Assembly (NCBI GenBank): GCA_028291405.1
Contig: JAQGID010000205.1
Location: 1-46,010, forward strand
Length of the DNA: 46,010 nt
DNA from: Rhodospirillales bacterium
GTDB taxonomy: Bacteria; Pseudomonadota; Alphaproteobacteria; ATCC43930; CGMCC-115725
Reading direction: 5' to 3'
How positions within the stretch are numbered: the first letter of the stretch is position 1; each line of letters starts with the position of its first letter. The notes under the pieces were generated by a model. It was given only the letters and a program-made list of their open reading frames with translations, searched no databases and was not told where the DNA came from. This document shows, one piece after another, positions 26,770-34,887 of this stretch. The translations under genes and the position numbers were made by a program.

Positions 26770-27270
26770 CTATTGCGGCGTCGAGGAGCCCTCGGCCTCG
26801 ATGACGCCGCCGGTGCTTTCGGCCTTCTCGTGAACCGCTTGCTTCAGCTCCTCGGTCGGTTGGCTCGATGGCCGCGCCTCGACCTTGACTGGGGCCAGCC
26901 CGTCCTCCGGAGTGATGCCGATCTTCGTCGCCGCCTTCTTGGAAAGGTCGATGACCCGGCCTTTGACGTGCGGCCCACGGTCGTTGACCTTGACGTCGAC
27001 GGACTTGCCGTTCTCCTTGTTGGTCACGGTGACGTGGGAACCGAGCGGCAAATCCTTCGAGGCCGCAGTCAGCTTCTCCTGGCTGAAGCGCTCGCCGGTC
27101 GCCGTCTTCCTTCCCTGGAATTTATCGTCGTAGAACGACGCCTTGCCGTGCCGTTGCGCCAGCCGCTCGCCGTGACGGTGGGAGCCGGCGCCGGTCGGCG
27201 CCTCCGAGGCCTGGGCCAGCGCGGAACCGACAACGACTGCGACGGAAAATGCAAAAATCGAAACGCGCAT
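26770..27270 (-). CDS. RlpA-like double-psi beta-barrel lipoprotein-family protein (septal lytic transglycosylase type)
   Basis: The 166-residue product has a signal peptide (about 1-22, cleavage near AQA; no lipobox cysteine) and then a DPBB domain. HGKASFYDDKFQGRKTATGE leads to LTAASKDLPLGSHVTVTN and VKVNDRGPHVKGRVIDLS. Glu60 and Asp97 match the acidic residues needed for transglycosylase activity in RlpA. The SPOR domain found in some RlpA proteins is absent. GGAGGAA stands six bases before the ATG. It likely acts on denuded glycan in the periplasm. The C-terminal 35 residues are polar and unstructured. Confidence 0.9.
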   Translation of the reverse strand: MRVSIFAFSVAVVVGSALAQASEAPTGAGSHRHGERLAQRHGKASFYDDKFQGRKTATGERFSQEKLTAASKDLPLGSHVTVTNKENGKSVDVKVNDRGPHVKGRVIDLSKKAATKIGITPEDGLAPVKVEARPSSQPTEELKQAVHEKAESTGGVIEAEGSSTPQ

Positions 27271-27383
27271 GCCGATTCCTCCGCTTGAAAGGGGATCGGC
27301 AGAGACAACAGTCGATATGAGAATCCGTCACTCAATACCCGCGATGCGCGATTTCTACGGCGCTCGTTCGCCCGCGCGCCGCG

Positions 27384-30035
27384 CTACAGCGCGGCGATGC
27401 GGGTCAAGGCATCCGTCAGCTTCTGGCGCGCCTGCTCGTGCTCCGACTGTCGCTCGCGCTGTTCCTGCACGACCTCGGGCTTCGCCTTGGCAATGAACTG
27501 CTCGTTGCCGAGCTTCTTGCCGATCTTCTCGATCTCACCGTCGAGACGGGCGATCTCCTTGCCGAGCCGCTGGCGCTCCTGTGTGAGATCCATGATGTCG
27601 CCGAGCGGCAACACCAGCGTCGCCTCGTCGAGCACGATTTGAACGGCGCCCTTCGGCACCTCGCCGACCAGGGGGACGGCGCGGTCGAGGCGCGCCAGGC
27701 GACGGATCAGATCGCCGTGCGCTGCCAGCCGCTCCAGCGTCGCGGGCGCGGCGTCCTTGAGCAGCAGCGTCACCTGCGCACCGCCCGGCACGTTCATCTC
27801 GGCGCGGATTGCGCGGATCGTCGAGATCAGTCGAACCACCCAATCCATCTCGGCGCTCGCCGCGGCGTCCCGCAGGCCCGCGGGATAGTCGGGCCAGCGC
27901 GACGTGACAAGACGCCCGGAAACGGCGCCCGCAAGATGCTCCCAGATCTCCTCGGTGATGAAAGGCATCAGCGGGTGGAGCAAATGCATGATCTCGCCGA
28001 GTACCCAGGCGGTCATCGCCCGCGTCTCGCGCTTCGCCGCCTCGTCCTCGCCGAGCAGGATCGGCTTGGTGAACTCGATGTACCAGTCGCAGAAACCGCC
28101 CCAGGCGAACTGGTAGAGGGCGTTGGCGGCGTCGTTGAAGCGATAGGCCTCGATCGCCTCGGCGGCGGATTGCGCGGCATCGTTGAGGGCGCCGGCGATC
28201 CAGCGGTTGACCGTTAGGCGGCATGAGGCCGGATCGAAGCCCGGCACGTAGACGCAGGCGTTCATCTCGGCGTAGCGCGCCGCGTTCCACAGCTTGGTCG
28301 CGAAATTGCGATAGCCCTCGACGCGCTGCTCGGCAAGCTTGACGTCGCGGCCCTGCGCCGCGAGCGCCGCCAGGGTGAAGCGCAGCGCGTCGCAGCCGTA
28401 ACGGTCGATAAGATCCAGCGGGTCGATGATGTTGCCCTTGGACTTCGACATCTTCTGGCCGCGCTCGTCGCGCACCAGGGCGTGGATGTAAACCGTCTTG
28501 AACGGCACCTCGCCCATGAACTCGCAGCCCATCATCATCATCCGGGCAACCCAGAAGAAGATGATGTCGAAGCCGGTGACCAGCACGTCCGTCGGATAGT
28601 AGCGCTTCAGCTCCGGCGTCTCATCGGGCCAGCCGAGCGTCGAGAACGGCCACAGCGCCGAGGAGAACCAGGTGTCGAGCACGTCCTCGTCGCGGCGCAG
28701 TTCGGTCGGCTTGCCGTAGCGGATCTCGGCCGCCGCGAGCGCCGCCGCCTCGCTCTCCTCGACGAAGACGGCGCCGTCCGGCCCGTACCACGCCGGGATC
28801 TGGTGGCCCCACCAGATCTGCCGCGAGATGCACCACGGCTGGATGTTGCGCATCCACTCGAAGAACGTGTTCTCCCAGCTCTTCGGCACGAAAACGGTGC
28901 GGCCGCTCTCGACCGCCGCGATCGGCGCCTTGGCGAGCGTCGCGGCGTCGCAATACCACTGGTCGGTCAGCCAGGGCTCGATGACCACCTGCGAGCGGTC
29001 GCCGTACGGCACCATGTAAGTGTGCGGGTCGACCTGCGCGATGAGACCGAGCGGCTCGAGATCCGCCAGGATGCGCTTGCGCGCCTCGAACCGGTCGAGA
29101 CCGCGGTACTGCTCGGGCACGTTCTCGTTCAGCCGTGCGTCGCGGTCGAAGATGTTGATGAGCGCGAGCCCGTGCCGCCGGCCGACCTCGAAATCGTTGA
29201 AGTCGTGCGCCGGGGTGATCTTGACGGCACCGGAGCCAGTCGTCGGATCGGCGTGTTCGTCGCCGACGATCGGGATCCGCCGGTTGACCAGCGGCAGGAT
29301 CGCGAATTTGCCGATCAGGTGGCGATAGCGCTCGTCCTCGGGGTGAACCGCGATGCCGCTGTCGCCGAGCATCGTTTCCGGCCGCGTCGTCGCGATGGTG
29401 ATGAAGCTGTCCGGCTCACCTTCGATTGGGTATTTAAAGTGCCAGAGCGACCCTTTCGTCTCCTGGGCCTCGACCTCGAGGTCGGAGATCGCGGTGTGCA
29501 GCTTGGGGTCCCAGTTGACGAGCCGCTTGTCGCGATAGATCAACCCTTTGCGATGCAGCTCGACGAACACCTTGCGGACTGCGGCGGAGAGGCCGGCATC
29601 CATCGTGAAGCGCTCGCGCGACCAGTCCGGCGAGGCGCCGAGCCGGCGCAGCTGCCGCGTGATGGTGCCGCCGGATTCGGCCTTCCAGCTCCAGACGCGC
29701 TCGATGAAGCTCGCGCGCCCGAGCCTGTGGCGATCGTTCTGCTCGGATGCCAGCTGGCGCTCGACGACCATCTGCGTCGCGATTCCCGCATGGTCGGTGC
29801 CGGGCTGCCACAGCACGTCGAACCCCTTCATGCGGTGGAAGCGCACCAGGATGTCCTGCAGGGTGAAGGTCAGGGCATGCCCCATGTGCAGGCTGCCGGT
29901 GACGTTCGGCGGCGGCATCATGATGGTATAGGGCGTCGCCGCCGAATCGGGATGCGCGGCAAAGGCGTCGCTGGCTTCCCAAATGGCCGAGAATTTCGCC
30001 TCGACCTCAGCCGGGAGATAGGTCTTGTCGAGCAT
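27384..30035 (-). CDS. valS: Valine--tRNA ligase
   Basis: This class I synthetase charges tRNA-Val. The 883-residue product has PPPNVTGSLHMGHALTFTL (HIGH-type HMGH at 50-53), the editing domain with TTRPETMLGDS, WWGHQIPAWY, and GQKMSKSKGNIIDPLDLI carrying KMSKS. A C-terminal coiled coil (about 810-875) is rich in Lys/Glu, as expected for ValS. Length is typical. It is 92 bases downstream of popZ, and popZ-valS adjacency is common in alphaproteobacteria. Confidence 0.98.
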   Translation of the reverse strand: MLDKTYLPAEVEAKFSAIWEASDAFAAHPDSAATPYTIMMPPPNVTGSLHMGHALTFTLQDILVRFHRMKGFDVLWQPGTDHAGIATQMVVERQLASEQNDRHRLGRASFIERVWSWKAESGGTITRQLRRLGASPDWSRERFTMDAGLSAAVRKVFVELHRKGLIYRDKRLVNWDPKLHTAISDLEVEAQETKGSLWHFKYPIEGEPDSFITIATTRPETMLGDSGIAVHPEDERYRHLIGKFAILPLVNRRIPIVGDEHADPTTGSGAVKITPAHDFNDFEVGRRHGLALINIFDRDARLNENVPEQYRGLDRFEARKRILADLEPLGLIAQVDPHTYMVPYGDRSQVVIEPWLTDQWYCDAATLAKAPIAAVESGRTVFVPKSWENTFFEWMRNIQPWCISRQIWWGHQIPAWYGPDGAVFVEESEAAALAAAEIRYGKPTELRRDEDVLDTWFSSALWPFSTLGWPDETPELKRYYPTDVLVTGFDIIFFWVARMMMMGCEFMGEVPFKTVYIHALVRDERGQKMSKSKGNIIDPLDLIDRYGCDALRFTLAALAAQGRDVKLAEQRVEGYRNFATKLWNAARYAEMNACVYVPGFDPASCRLTVNRWIAGALNDAAQSAAEAIEAYRFNDAANALYQFAWGGFCDWYIEFTKPILLGEDEAAKRETRAMTAWVLGEIMHLLHPLMPFITEEIWEHLAGAVSGRLVTSRWPDYPAGLRDAAASAEMDWVVRLISTIRAIRAEMNVPGGAQVTLLLKDAAPATLERLAAHGDLIRRLARLDRAVPLVGEVPKGAVQIVLDEATLVLPLGDIMDLTQERQRLGKEIARLDGEIEKIGKKLGNEQFIAKAKPEVVQEQRERQSEHEQARQKLTDALTRIAAL

Positions 30036-30127
30036 CGTCAGAAACGCTCTCGCTGTTCATCATATGAAGGGAATACGGGCGCAGCAGCGCCCTCGACCGC
30101 CGCGCCGCGGTTGCGGCGCCGGTCGGC

Positions 30128-30706
30128 TCAGCGCCGCTGGACGTCGCTTACCAGCCGCGCGATCTCCTGCTGGACGAGGCGTTCGACCATATTCGGCAAA
30201 TTCGCATCGAGCCAATTGCGCAGGATCGGCCGCAGCTCTTCCCGGACGATCGCCTCGAGCGTCAGATGTCCCGCCCCGAGACCGATGTCCCGCGCCCGCG
30301 CGTCGTCGCGCAAGGCCGAGAGCTGCGAGAAGGCGCCGACCGCGGCAGCCGCGGTATGGGCCGAGACGATCCGCTCGTCGGGGGCCGCCTCCTCGAACTG
30401 CGGTTCCTGACGCGGCGGCTCCGGCGGCGGTGCGCGGCGCGGCGGCTCCGCCGCCTTCGCGGCGTTCAAGCTGACCACCGTGCCGTCGGGCTCGACGACG
30501 TCCGTCAGTTCGAGGATGTCGTCGGGCTCATGCTGCTGCGGTGGTGGCGGCGGCGGCGCGGCCGCAGCCGCGGGCGGCGGGGCGACCGGAGCAGCCGGCT
30601 CCGCCCCCGCAGCCGGCGTATCGCCATCCTCGGCGATGATCCTCCGGATCGATGCGAGGATCTCCTCCATCGAGGGTTCGTTCTGCTGGCCCTTGGCGTC
30701 CGACAT
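30128..30706 (-). CDS. popZ: Polar organizing protein PopZ (DUF2497)
   Basis: PopZ forms a polar scaffold that anchors the chromosome origin and cell-cycle proteins in alphaproteobacteria. The 192-residue product has the three-part layout: N-terminal client-binding helix (EPSMEEILASIRRIIAED, about 10-27), a Pro/Ala/Glu-rich disordered linker (about 30-110) and the C-terminal oligomerisation region (LEAIVREELRPILRNWLDAN, then LPNMVERLVQQEIARLVSD). Position between tolC and valS is the standard one. The start is an ATG at 30706. Confidence 0.95.
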   Translation of the reverse strand: MSDAKGQQNEPSMEEILASIRRIIAEDGDTPAAGAEPAAPVAPPPAAAAAPPPPPPQQHEPDDILELTDVVEPDGTVVSLNAAKAAEPPRRAPPPEPPRQEPQFEEAAPDERIVSAHTAAAAVGAFSQLSALRDDARARDIGLGAGHLTLEAIVREELRPILRNWLDANLPNMVERLVQQEIARLVSDVQRR

Positions 30707-30793
30707 TGCGTCAACCGAAATTAAGAAAGCTGCGCAACACTACGGCAAGATTCCTGCAAACGCCAGAAGGACCGGGCCGGCCCGGGCGGCGAC

Positions 30794-32239
30794 TCAATCG
30801 ACCGGCGTGAGCCCGATCCACTTGCCTCGGACGTCCCGATAATGCTTGTCGAAATCGTAGGCCTGCACCGGCAGCTTGAGGTCGAGCGCGTTGAGGCGGC
30901 CGACATCCTGGGTGACGGCGAATTCGGCGACGAACTCGTCGTGCTGCGCCTGGATGAGCTGAACGCGGCTGCTGAACACCAGCTGCTCGGCGTTCAGGAC
31001 GTCAAGCACCGTGCGGGCGCCGACCAGCGCTTCCTGCTGGGTCCCCTCGTAGGCGATCGCATTGGCTCGCACCGACGCCTGGAGCGACACGACGCGAGCG
31101 CGGTTGCTCTTGAGCGTCTCCCAGTCCGATTGCGCGGTGGCGATCGCCTGGCGGCGCGCGTCGTCGACCTGGCTGCGACGCTCGCCGACGGTCTCTGCCG
31201 CCTGACGCGTCTGGGAATAGATAAGCCCGCCCTCGTAGAGCGGCACCGTCATGCGCGCGATGACCGAGAAATTGCTGATCGCGCGATTCTTGAAGAACGT
31301 CTCCTCGCTGCGATTGGCATCGCCGACGATGCTGATCTGCGGCAGCAGCTGTCCACGCACGACCCGCACGTTGTCGCGCGCCGCGGCCTCGCTGAATTGC
31401 GCCGAGATGACGTTGGGATTGTTGTTCGCCGCCAAAGTCGCGACCTCGTCGCGGCTGGACGGCAGCACCGGCCGCTCGGTCGGCGCGGTCAGCAACCCCG
31501 GGGCGACGCCGACGAACCGCTGGAAGACGGCGCGCACCTGCTCGAGCGTGCCCTCGGACTGCACCCGGCTCGCGGTCGCCGTCGCGAGGCTCGCCTCGGC
31601 CTGCGAGACGTCGGTGCGGGTGACCTCGCCGACGCGGAAGCGATCCTGCGTCGCCTCGAGCTGGCGCCGCAGGACCTGCTCGTTGTTGATGTTGAGATCG
31701 AGGACCGCCTGGTCCTGCACCACGTCCATGAAAGATGTCGCGACCTGGAACAGCACCTGCTGCTCGGTCAGCAGCGTCGTCGCCCGCGCCGAGCGGACGA
31801 GATTCTCGGCCTGGCTTGTCGAGGCCGCGGTGCGGCCACCGCGATAAAGCGGCTGTACCACGCTCAGATCGAGAATGCGCGGCGCTAGGGTCAGCTCTTG
31901 GCCGTTTCCGACCGTCTGGGTATTGGTCGGCGGCGCATTCGAGATTACCGGTGCGTTCGACTCCGTCCTGTTATAGCCGGTCGAGCCGGTGAAGGTGACG
32001 GTCGGCTTCCAGCCGGACAGCGCCTGCGGCACCCCTTCGTCCGTCTCGCGCAACCGGGCGCGTTGCGCCTGCAGCGTTGGGTTGTTGGTATAGGCGGCCG
32101 CCAAGGCTTCGGTGAGCGTCAGGGCAGCGGCGTCACCGGCAATAGCGCAGACGCCGAGACACAGCGCGGAGCCCGCCAGGAGGCGGCGACGCAGCACCCT
32201 CATTCTCATCTTGTCCCGACGCGATGCCCAGCCCCCCAT
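30794..32239 (-). CDS. tolC: TolC family outer-membrane efflux protein
   Basis: TolC forms the outer-membrane channel for type I secretion and multidrug efflux. The product (481 residues from the ATG at 32239) has a signal sequence ending near DAAALT, then the two structural repeats: LTEALAAAYTNNPTLQAQRA and a second one around ANNNPNVISAQFSEAA. The conserved VGEVTRTDVSQAEASLA is followed later by ALVGARTVLDVLNAEQ. The ATG at 32239 overlaps the rhodanese stop (TGATG) and has GAGGAC upstream. An ATG at 32209 would give a shorter signal and is possible. The C-terminus is extended by about 35 residues beyond the repeat. Confidence 0.95.
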   Translation of the reverse strand: MGGWASRRDKMRMRVLRRRLLAGSALCLGVCAIAGDAAALTLTEALAAAYTNNPTLQAQRARLRETDEGVPQALSGWKPTVTFTGSTGYNRTESNAPVISNAPPTNTQTVGNGQELTLAPRILDLSVVQPLYRGGRTAASTSQAENLVRSARATTLLTEQQVLFQVATSFMDVVQDQAVLDLNINNEQVLRRQLEATQDRFRVGEVTRTDVSQAEASLATATASRVQSEGTLEQVRAVFQRFVGVAPGLLTAPTERPVLPSSRDEVATLAANNNPNVISAQFSEAAARDNVRVVRGQLLPQISIVGDANRSEETFFKNRAISNFSVIARMTVPLYEGGLIYSQTRQAAETVGERRSQVDDARRQAIATAQSDWETLKSNRARVVSLQASVRANAIAYEGTQQEALVGARTVLDVLNAEQLVFSSRVQLIQAQHDEFVAEFAVTQDVGRLNALDLKLPVQAYDFDKHYRDVRGKWIGLTPVD

Positions 32240-32574
32240 CAATATGTCCTCATCGACGGATCGATCCGCGCGGCCCAGGCGAGAACGCCGCCCGCCAGGT
32301 TGACCGCATTGGTGAAACCGTTCTCGTGCAGCCACGCGACGGCGCGGCCGCTGCGCGCGCCACTGCGGCAGATGACCACCAGCGTGCCCTCGTGCGGCAG
32401 CCGGGCGGTCTCGCCCGGCAGACCGGCGAGCGGAATGTCGATCGTATCCGGCAGCCGGGCGATCTCGCGCTCCCAATCCTCGCGGACGTCGACGACGGTC
32501 AGGGCCTCGCCGGCGCGGCGACGCTCGGCCAGTTCCTCGACTTGAATCTCCGGCGGCGATGCGGTTTCCGTCAT
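32239..32574 (-). CDS. Rhodanese-like domain protein
   Basis: A 111-residue single rhodanese domain with the active-site loop VVICRSGARSG (Cys69), VVDVREDWE at the front and NLAGGVLAWA at the end, all standard. It probably transfers sulfane sulfur, but the substrate is unknown. It begins one base after the upstream methyltransferase stop and overlaps tolC, so all three are likely one operon. Rhodanese genes in this position are common in alphaproteobacteria. Confidence 0.93.
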   Translation of the reverse strand: MTETASPPEIQVEELAERRRAGEALTVVDVREDWEREIARLPDTIDIPLAGLPGETARLPHEGTLVVICRSGARSGRAVAWLHENGFTNAVNLAGGVLAWAARIDPSMRTY

Positions 32575-32575
32575 G

Positions 32576-33226
32576 TCAGAACACGAACTCCGGTTGCGGG
32601 GCGAAGCCGGGCAAGAGCGGCGTCCCGGCATCGAAAATGATACGCTGGCCGATGATGCCATGGCGCCGCGTCATCAGCACCGCCTTGCCCATGCCCTGCG
32701 CGGAGTAGAGCACCGTCACCAGACGGCCGCCCTCGGCGAGCTGCTCGGCGATGGCCGCGGGCACGGAACCGACGGCGCCCTCCAGCAGGATGACGTCGTA
32801 GGAGGCGTGCTGCGGGCAGCCGCCGGCGAGCGGCGTCTCGACGAGGGTGACATTGCCGACATCGGCGAGCAATGCCCGGGCACGCGGCAGAAGTCCCTTG
32901 TCGTCCTCGACCGCAACGACCCGCCGCGCGATGCGCGCCAGAACCGCGGCCGAATAGCCGAGGGCGCAGCCGACATCGAGAACGCCGTCGCCGCTGCCGA
33001 TCTCGGCGAACTGAAGCAGCCGGGCGAAGACCATCGGCTCCATTAGGTAGCGGCCGCCGCCGAGCGGCACGTCCTCGTCGACATAGGCGATGCCGCGCAG
33101 GCTTTCGGGAACGAAACGCTCGCGCGGGACGGCGAGCAGCGCGTCGAGAATCGCCGGGTCGGTGACCTTGTTCGGACGGACCTGGCTCTCGACCATGTTC
33201 AGGCGGACCGACTGGTATTCGTTCAT
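32576..33226 (-). CDS. Divergent protein-L-isoaspartate O-methyltransferase family protein
   Basis: The 216-residue product resembles PCMT in layout. RPNKVTDPAILDALLAVPRE leads to RFVPE, YVDEDVPLGGGRYLMEP replaces the usual GQTISQP region, and motif I is LDVGCALGYSAAVLA rather than the canonical LEIGTGSGYQ. SAM binding is still plausible, but isoaspartyl repair activity is doubtful. The canonical Pcm is at 6728-7399. It is the first gene of the operon with rhodanese and tolC. The ATG at 33226 starts the conserved MNEYQSVRLNMVESQVRPN, and the open frame upstream lacks support. Confidence 0.9.
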   Translation of the reverse strand: MNEYQSVRLNMVESQVRPNKVTDPAILDALLAVPRERFVPESLRGIAYVDEDVPLGGGRYLMEPMVFARLLQFAEIGSGDGVLDVGCALGYSAAVLARIARRVVAVEDDKGLLPRARALLADVGNVTLVETPLAGGCPQHASYDVILLEGAVGSVPAAIAEQLAEGGRLVTVLYSAQGMGKAVLMTRRHGIIGQRIIFDAGTPLLPGFAPQPEFVF

Positions 33227-33283
33227 GAGCCTGGCTTGTCTCGACGTCGGCGGGCTTCGGGAATCGAGGATTGCAGCGGTGAG

Positions 33284-33312
33284 CTTATATCGCCGCACCG
33301 CAGCGAAAACAA
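33284..33312 (-). promoter_or_regulatory. Candidate sigma-70 promoter for the methyltransferase-rhodanese-tolC operon
   Basis: On the minus strand TTGTTT (33307-33312) and TATAAG (33284-33289) are separated by exactly 17 bases and sit about 57 bases before the ATG at 33226. The match is good for a GC-rich genome. Confidence 0.6.
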
Positions 33313-33360
33313 TCATCGAGATGACGCGGTGCCCGCCTCGCCGGCCGACGGCGGCGAGGC

Positions 33361-33389
33361 TTGACCCTCGCGCACGCCCCGTCCTATAT
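33361..33389 (+). promoter_or_regulatory. Candidate promoter for tRNA-Cys
   Basis: TTGACC (33361-33366) is followed after 17 bases by CTATAT (33384-33389), a common alphaproteobacterial -10 form. The tRNA begins 71 bases later. Confidence 0.65.
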
Positions 33390-33459
33390 CAGGCGCGCAA
33401 CAGAAATCCGGCGGCTTGCCCTTCCTCGCGGAGCCAAGTCCCGACCTGATGCTTCGGCC

Positions 33460-33533
33460 GGCCGGATGGCAGAGTGGCTATGCAGAGGACTGCAAATCCT
33501 CGTATGCCGGTTCGATTCCGGCTCCGGCCTCCA
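33460..33533 (+). tRNA. tRNA-Cys (GCA)
   Basis: A full cloverleaf folds. The acceptor arm is GGCCGGA with TCCGGCC, discriminator T and encoded CCA (33531-33533). The anticodon stem GAGGA/TCCTC has loop CTGCAAA, anticodon GCA at 33492-33494. The T arm is GCCGG-TTCGATT-CCGGC. The D arm GCAGAGTGGCTATGC is typical of tRNA-Cys. Confidence 0.97.
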
Positions 33534-33670
33534 TCACCCTTCGAGCTGCTCGACGTATGTCACGTCTTTGCCGCGACGCTCGCGAAAAGAGATGTGACCG
33601 GAGTGCAGCTCTGCTATAAGGGCGCCCCGCCATCGGCGGGCAGGATTCTCGACCGCCCCGCGGTCGCTGA

Positions 33671-33745
33671 TCCCGGGTAGCTCAGTGGTAGAGCAAGCGG
33701 CTGTTAACCGCTTGGCCGGGGGTTCGAATCCCTCCCCGGGAGCCA
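33671..33745 (+). tRNA. tRNA-Asn (GTT)
   Basis: The acceptor TCCCGGG pairs with CCCGGGA, discriminator G, and CCA is encoded at 33743-33745. The D arm TAGCTCAGTGGTAGAGC and the anticodon loop CTGTTAA (anticodon GTT at 33703-33705) are as expected, and the T loop is GGTTCGAATCC. It ends eight bases before a terminator hairpin. Confidence 0.97.
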
Positions 33746-33752
33746 AATCGCG

Positions 33753-33787
33753 AGAGGGGATCAGGCGCACCGCCCGATCCCCTCTTT
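33753..33787 (+). terminator. Rho-independent terminator after tRNA-Asn
   Basis: A perfect 10-bp stem, AGAGGGGATC (33753-33762) with GATCCCCTCT (33776-33785), 13-base loop, then a short T-run (TTT overlapping the stem end). Confidence 0.8.
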
Positions 33788-33903
33788 AGCTTTCCCCTCC
33801 GATTCGCGCCCGACGTCTTGCGCGGGCGCCATCTTTTCGCGCATCGGCGGCGTGACTTTATCTGGACAGGGGAACGAACGGTCGCCCCGGCTGTACATCC
33901 AGC

Positions 33904-34110
33904 GTGGCAAATGATGAAAACACAGCAGCTGCCGTCCTGACCGCCTTTAACGAGGCGCGCGGAGCCGGTCTCGAATCGCCCGAGTGCTATCGTGCCGGCG
34001 TCGAGGTATGGCGTCGCCGGCACCCCGACCACACCCCGGGCTATGCCGCGAAGCAGGCGGTCGCTGTCATCCTCGCGGCGCTCGGACCGGAACTCCTCAA
34101 GATCGAGTAG
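33904..34110 (+). CDS. Small hypothetical protein (GTG start)
   Basis: A 68-residue helical protein starting at GTG 33904 (VANDENTAAAVLTAFNEARG ... YAAKQAVAVILAALGPELLK). Codon use matches neighbours, and the composition is a plausible soluble protein. I know no family. The ribosome site is weak, and the frame could be chance. It lies 116 bases after the tRNA-Asn terminator. Confidence 0.5.
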   Translation: MANDENTAAAVLTAFNEARGAGLESPECYRAGVEVWRRRHPDHTPGYAAKQAVAVILAALGPELLKIE

Positions 34111-34392
34111 CACCACGCCTCGCCGGATCGCGACCACGATCGAGCGGCGCCTCGCTTTGTGCGATTTTCCTCAACCCAAGAATGACACGCCCAGAAATAT
34201 CTCAACCGGCTATCGTCGGAATAGAAAGGAGTCGGGGCATTCGTCGGCGTTTGATGTCGCGATAGTTGAGCGGGGCGATGTTCGCCACCTCGCCGCTTGC
34301 CAAGCGGCGACCGTTGCCCTCATGTTGAACGCGATGTTAAGAGGTTCCCGACAGCCTTTACCTCCTCATCGATGGTCACGGTCCACGGGACG
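34111..34392 (+). other. Spacer with a perfect inverted repeat upstream of the lipoprotein gene
   Basis: This 282-base spacer contains TCGCCGCTT-gcc-AAGCGGCGA (34290-34310), a perfect 9-bp stem with a 3-base loop, followed by no T-run. It may be a regulator site or an mRNA hairpin for the lipoprotein and two-component genes downstream. I see no confident promoter pair. Confidence 0.55.
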
Positions 34393-34887
34393 ATGTCACA
34401 TCAGCAGGGCATGCGGCGGCGTCTCGCGATCTTGATCCTCTTGATGGCGGGCGGGCTCGGCGCCTGCGCATCGCCGGATACGGACGCCGGGGTGGGCGCG
34501 CAACCGACACCGCCGGTGACCGCGGCCCCGCCGCACCGGCCGACGACCACCGCTGCGCTGCCGCGACCGGTCCGCAAGCCGACACCGCCCGGCGAGAAGA
34601 TCGATCCGAACCGTATCATCGGGTTGAACGAAAGCGGCGCCGAGGGATGGCTGGGCCAGCCGACGGAGCGAAAGGATGCACCACCCGCGACAATCTGGCG
34701 CTACGTCCGCCCAGACTGCGAAGTCGATGTCTATTTCTACCTTGATCTTCAGCAAAGGATCATGCGGGCTCTCCATTATGAAGTCAGAGGAAACGACGGT
34801 GAGCAGCGGTCCGACCGCTGCGTCGAACAACTTGTCAGCGAGCGCCATGAGGGCGACGGCGGAGCGGTCGCGGATCCTCCTCGTTGA
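34393..34887 (+). CDS. Putative lipoprotein preceding a two-component pair
   Basis: The product (164 residues from the ATG at 34393; an ATG at 34411 is equally possible) begins with a lipoprotein signal (RRRLAILILLMAGGLGACAS). A Pro/Thr-rich linker follows, then a small domain with LNESGAEGWLGQPTERKDAP and RYVRPDCEVDVYFYLDLQQR. I recall similar unnamed lipoproteins in Rhodospirillales, with the second Cys (DRCVEQL) conserved, so the C-terminal part is likely real. The last 89 bases overlap the response regulator gene's start in another frame. A sensory or accessory role for the kinase is inferred from position only. Confidence 0.75.
   Translation: MSHQQGMRRRLAILILLMAGGLGACASPDTDAGVGAQPTPPVTAAPPHRPTTTAALPRPVRKPTPPGEKIDPNRIIGLNESGAEGWLGQPTERKDAPPATIWRYVRPDCEVDVYFYLDLQQRIMRALHYEVRGNDGEQRSDRCVEQLVSERHEGDGGAVADPPR

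Noticed and set aside
33594-33620. GTGACC and CTATAA before tRNA-Asn considered as a promoter
   Set aside because: The spacer is only 14 bases, too short for sigma-70; the tRNA promoter remains unassigned.
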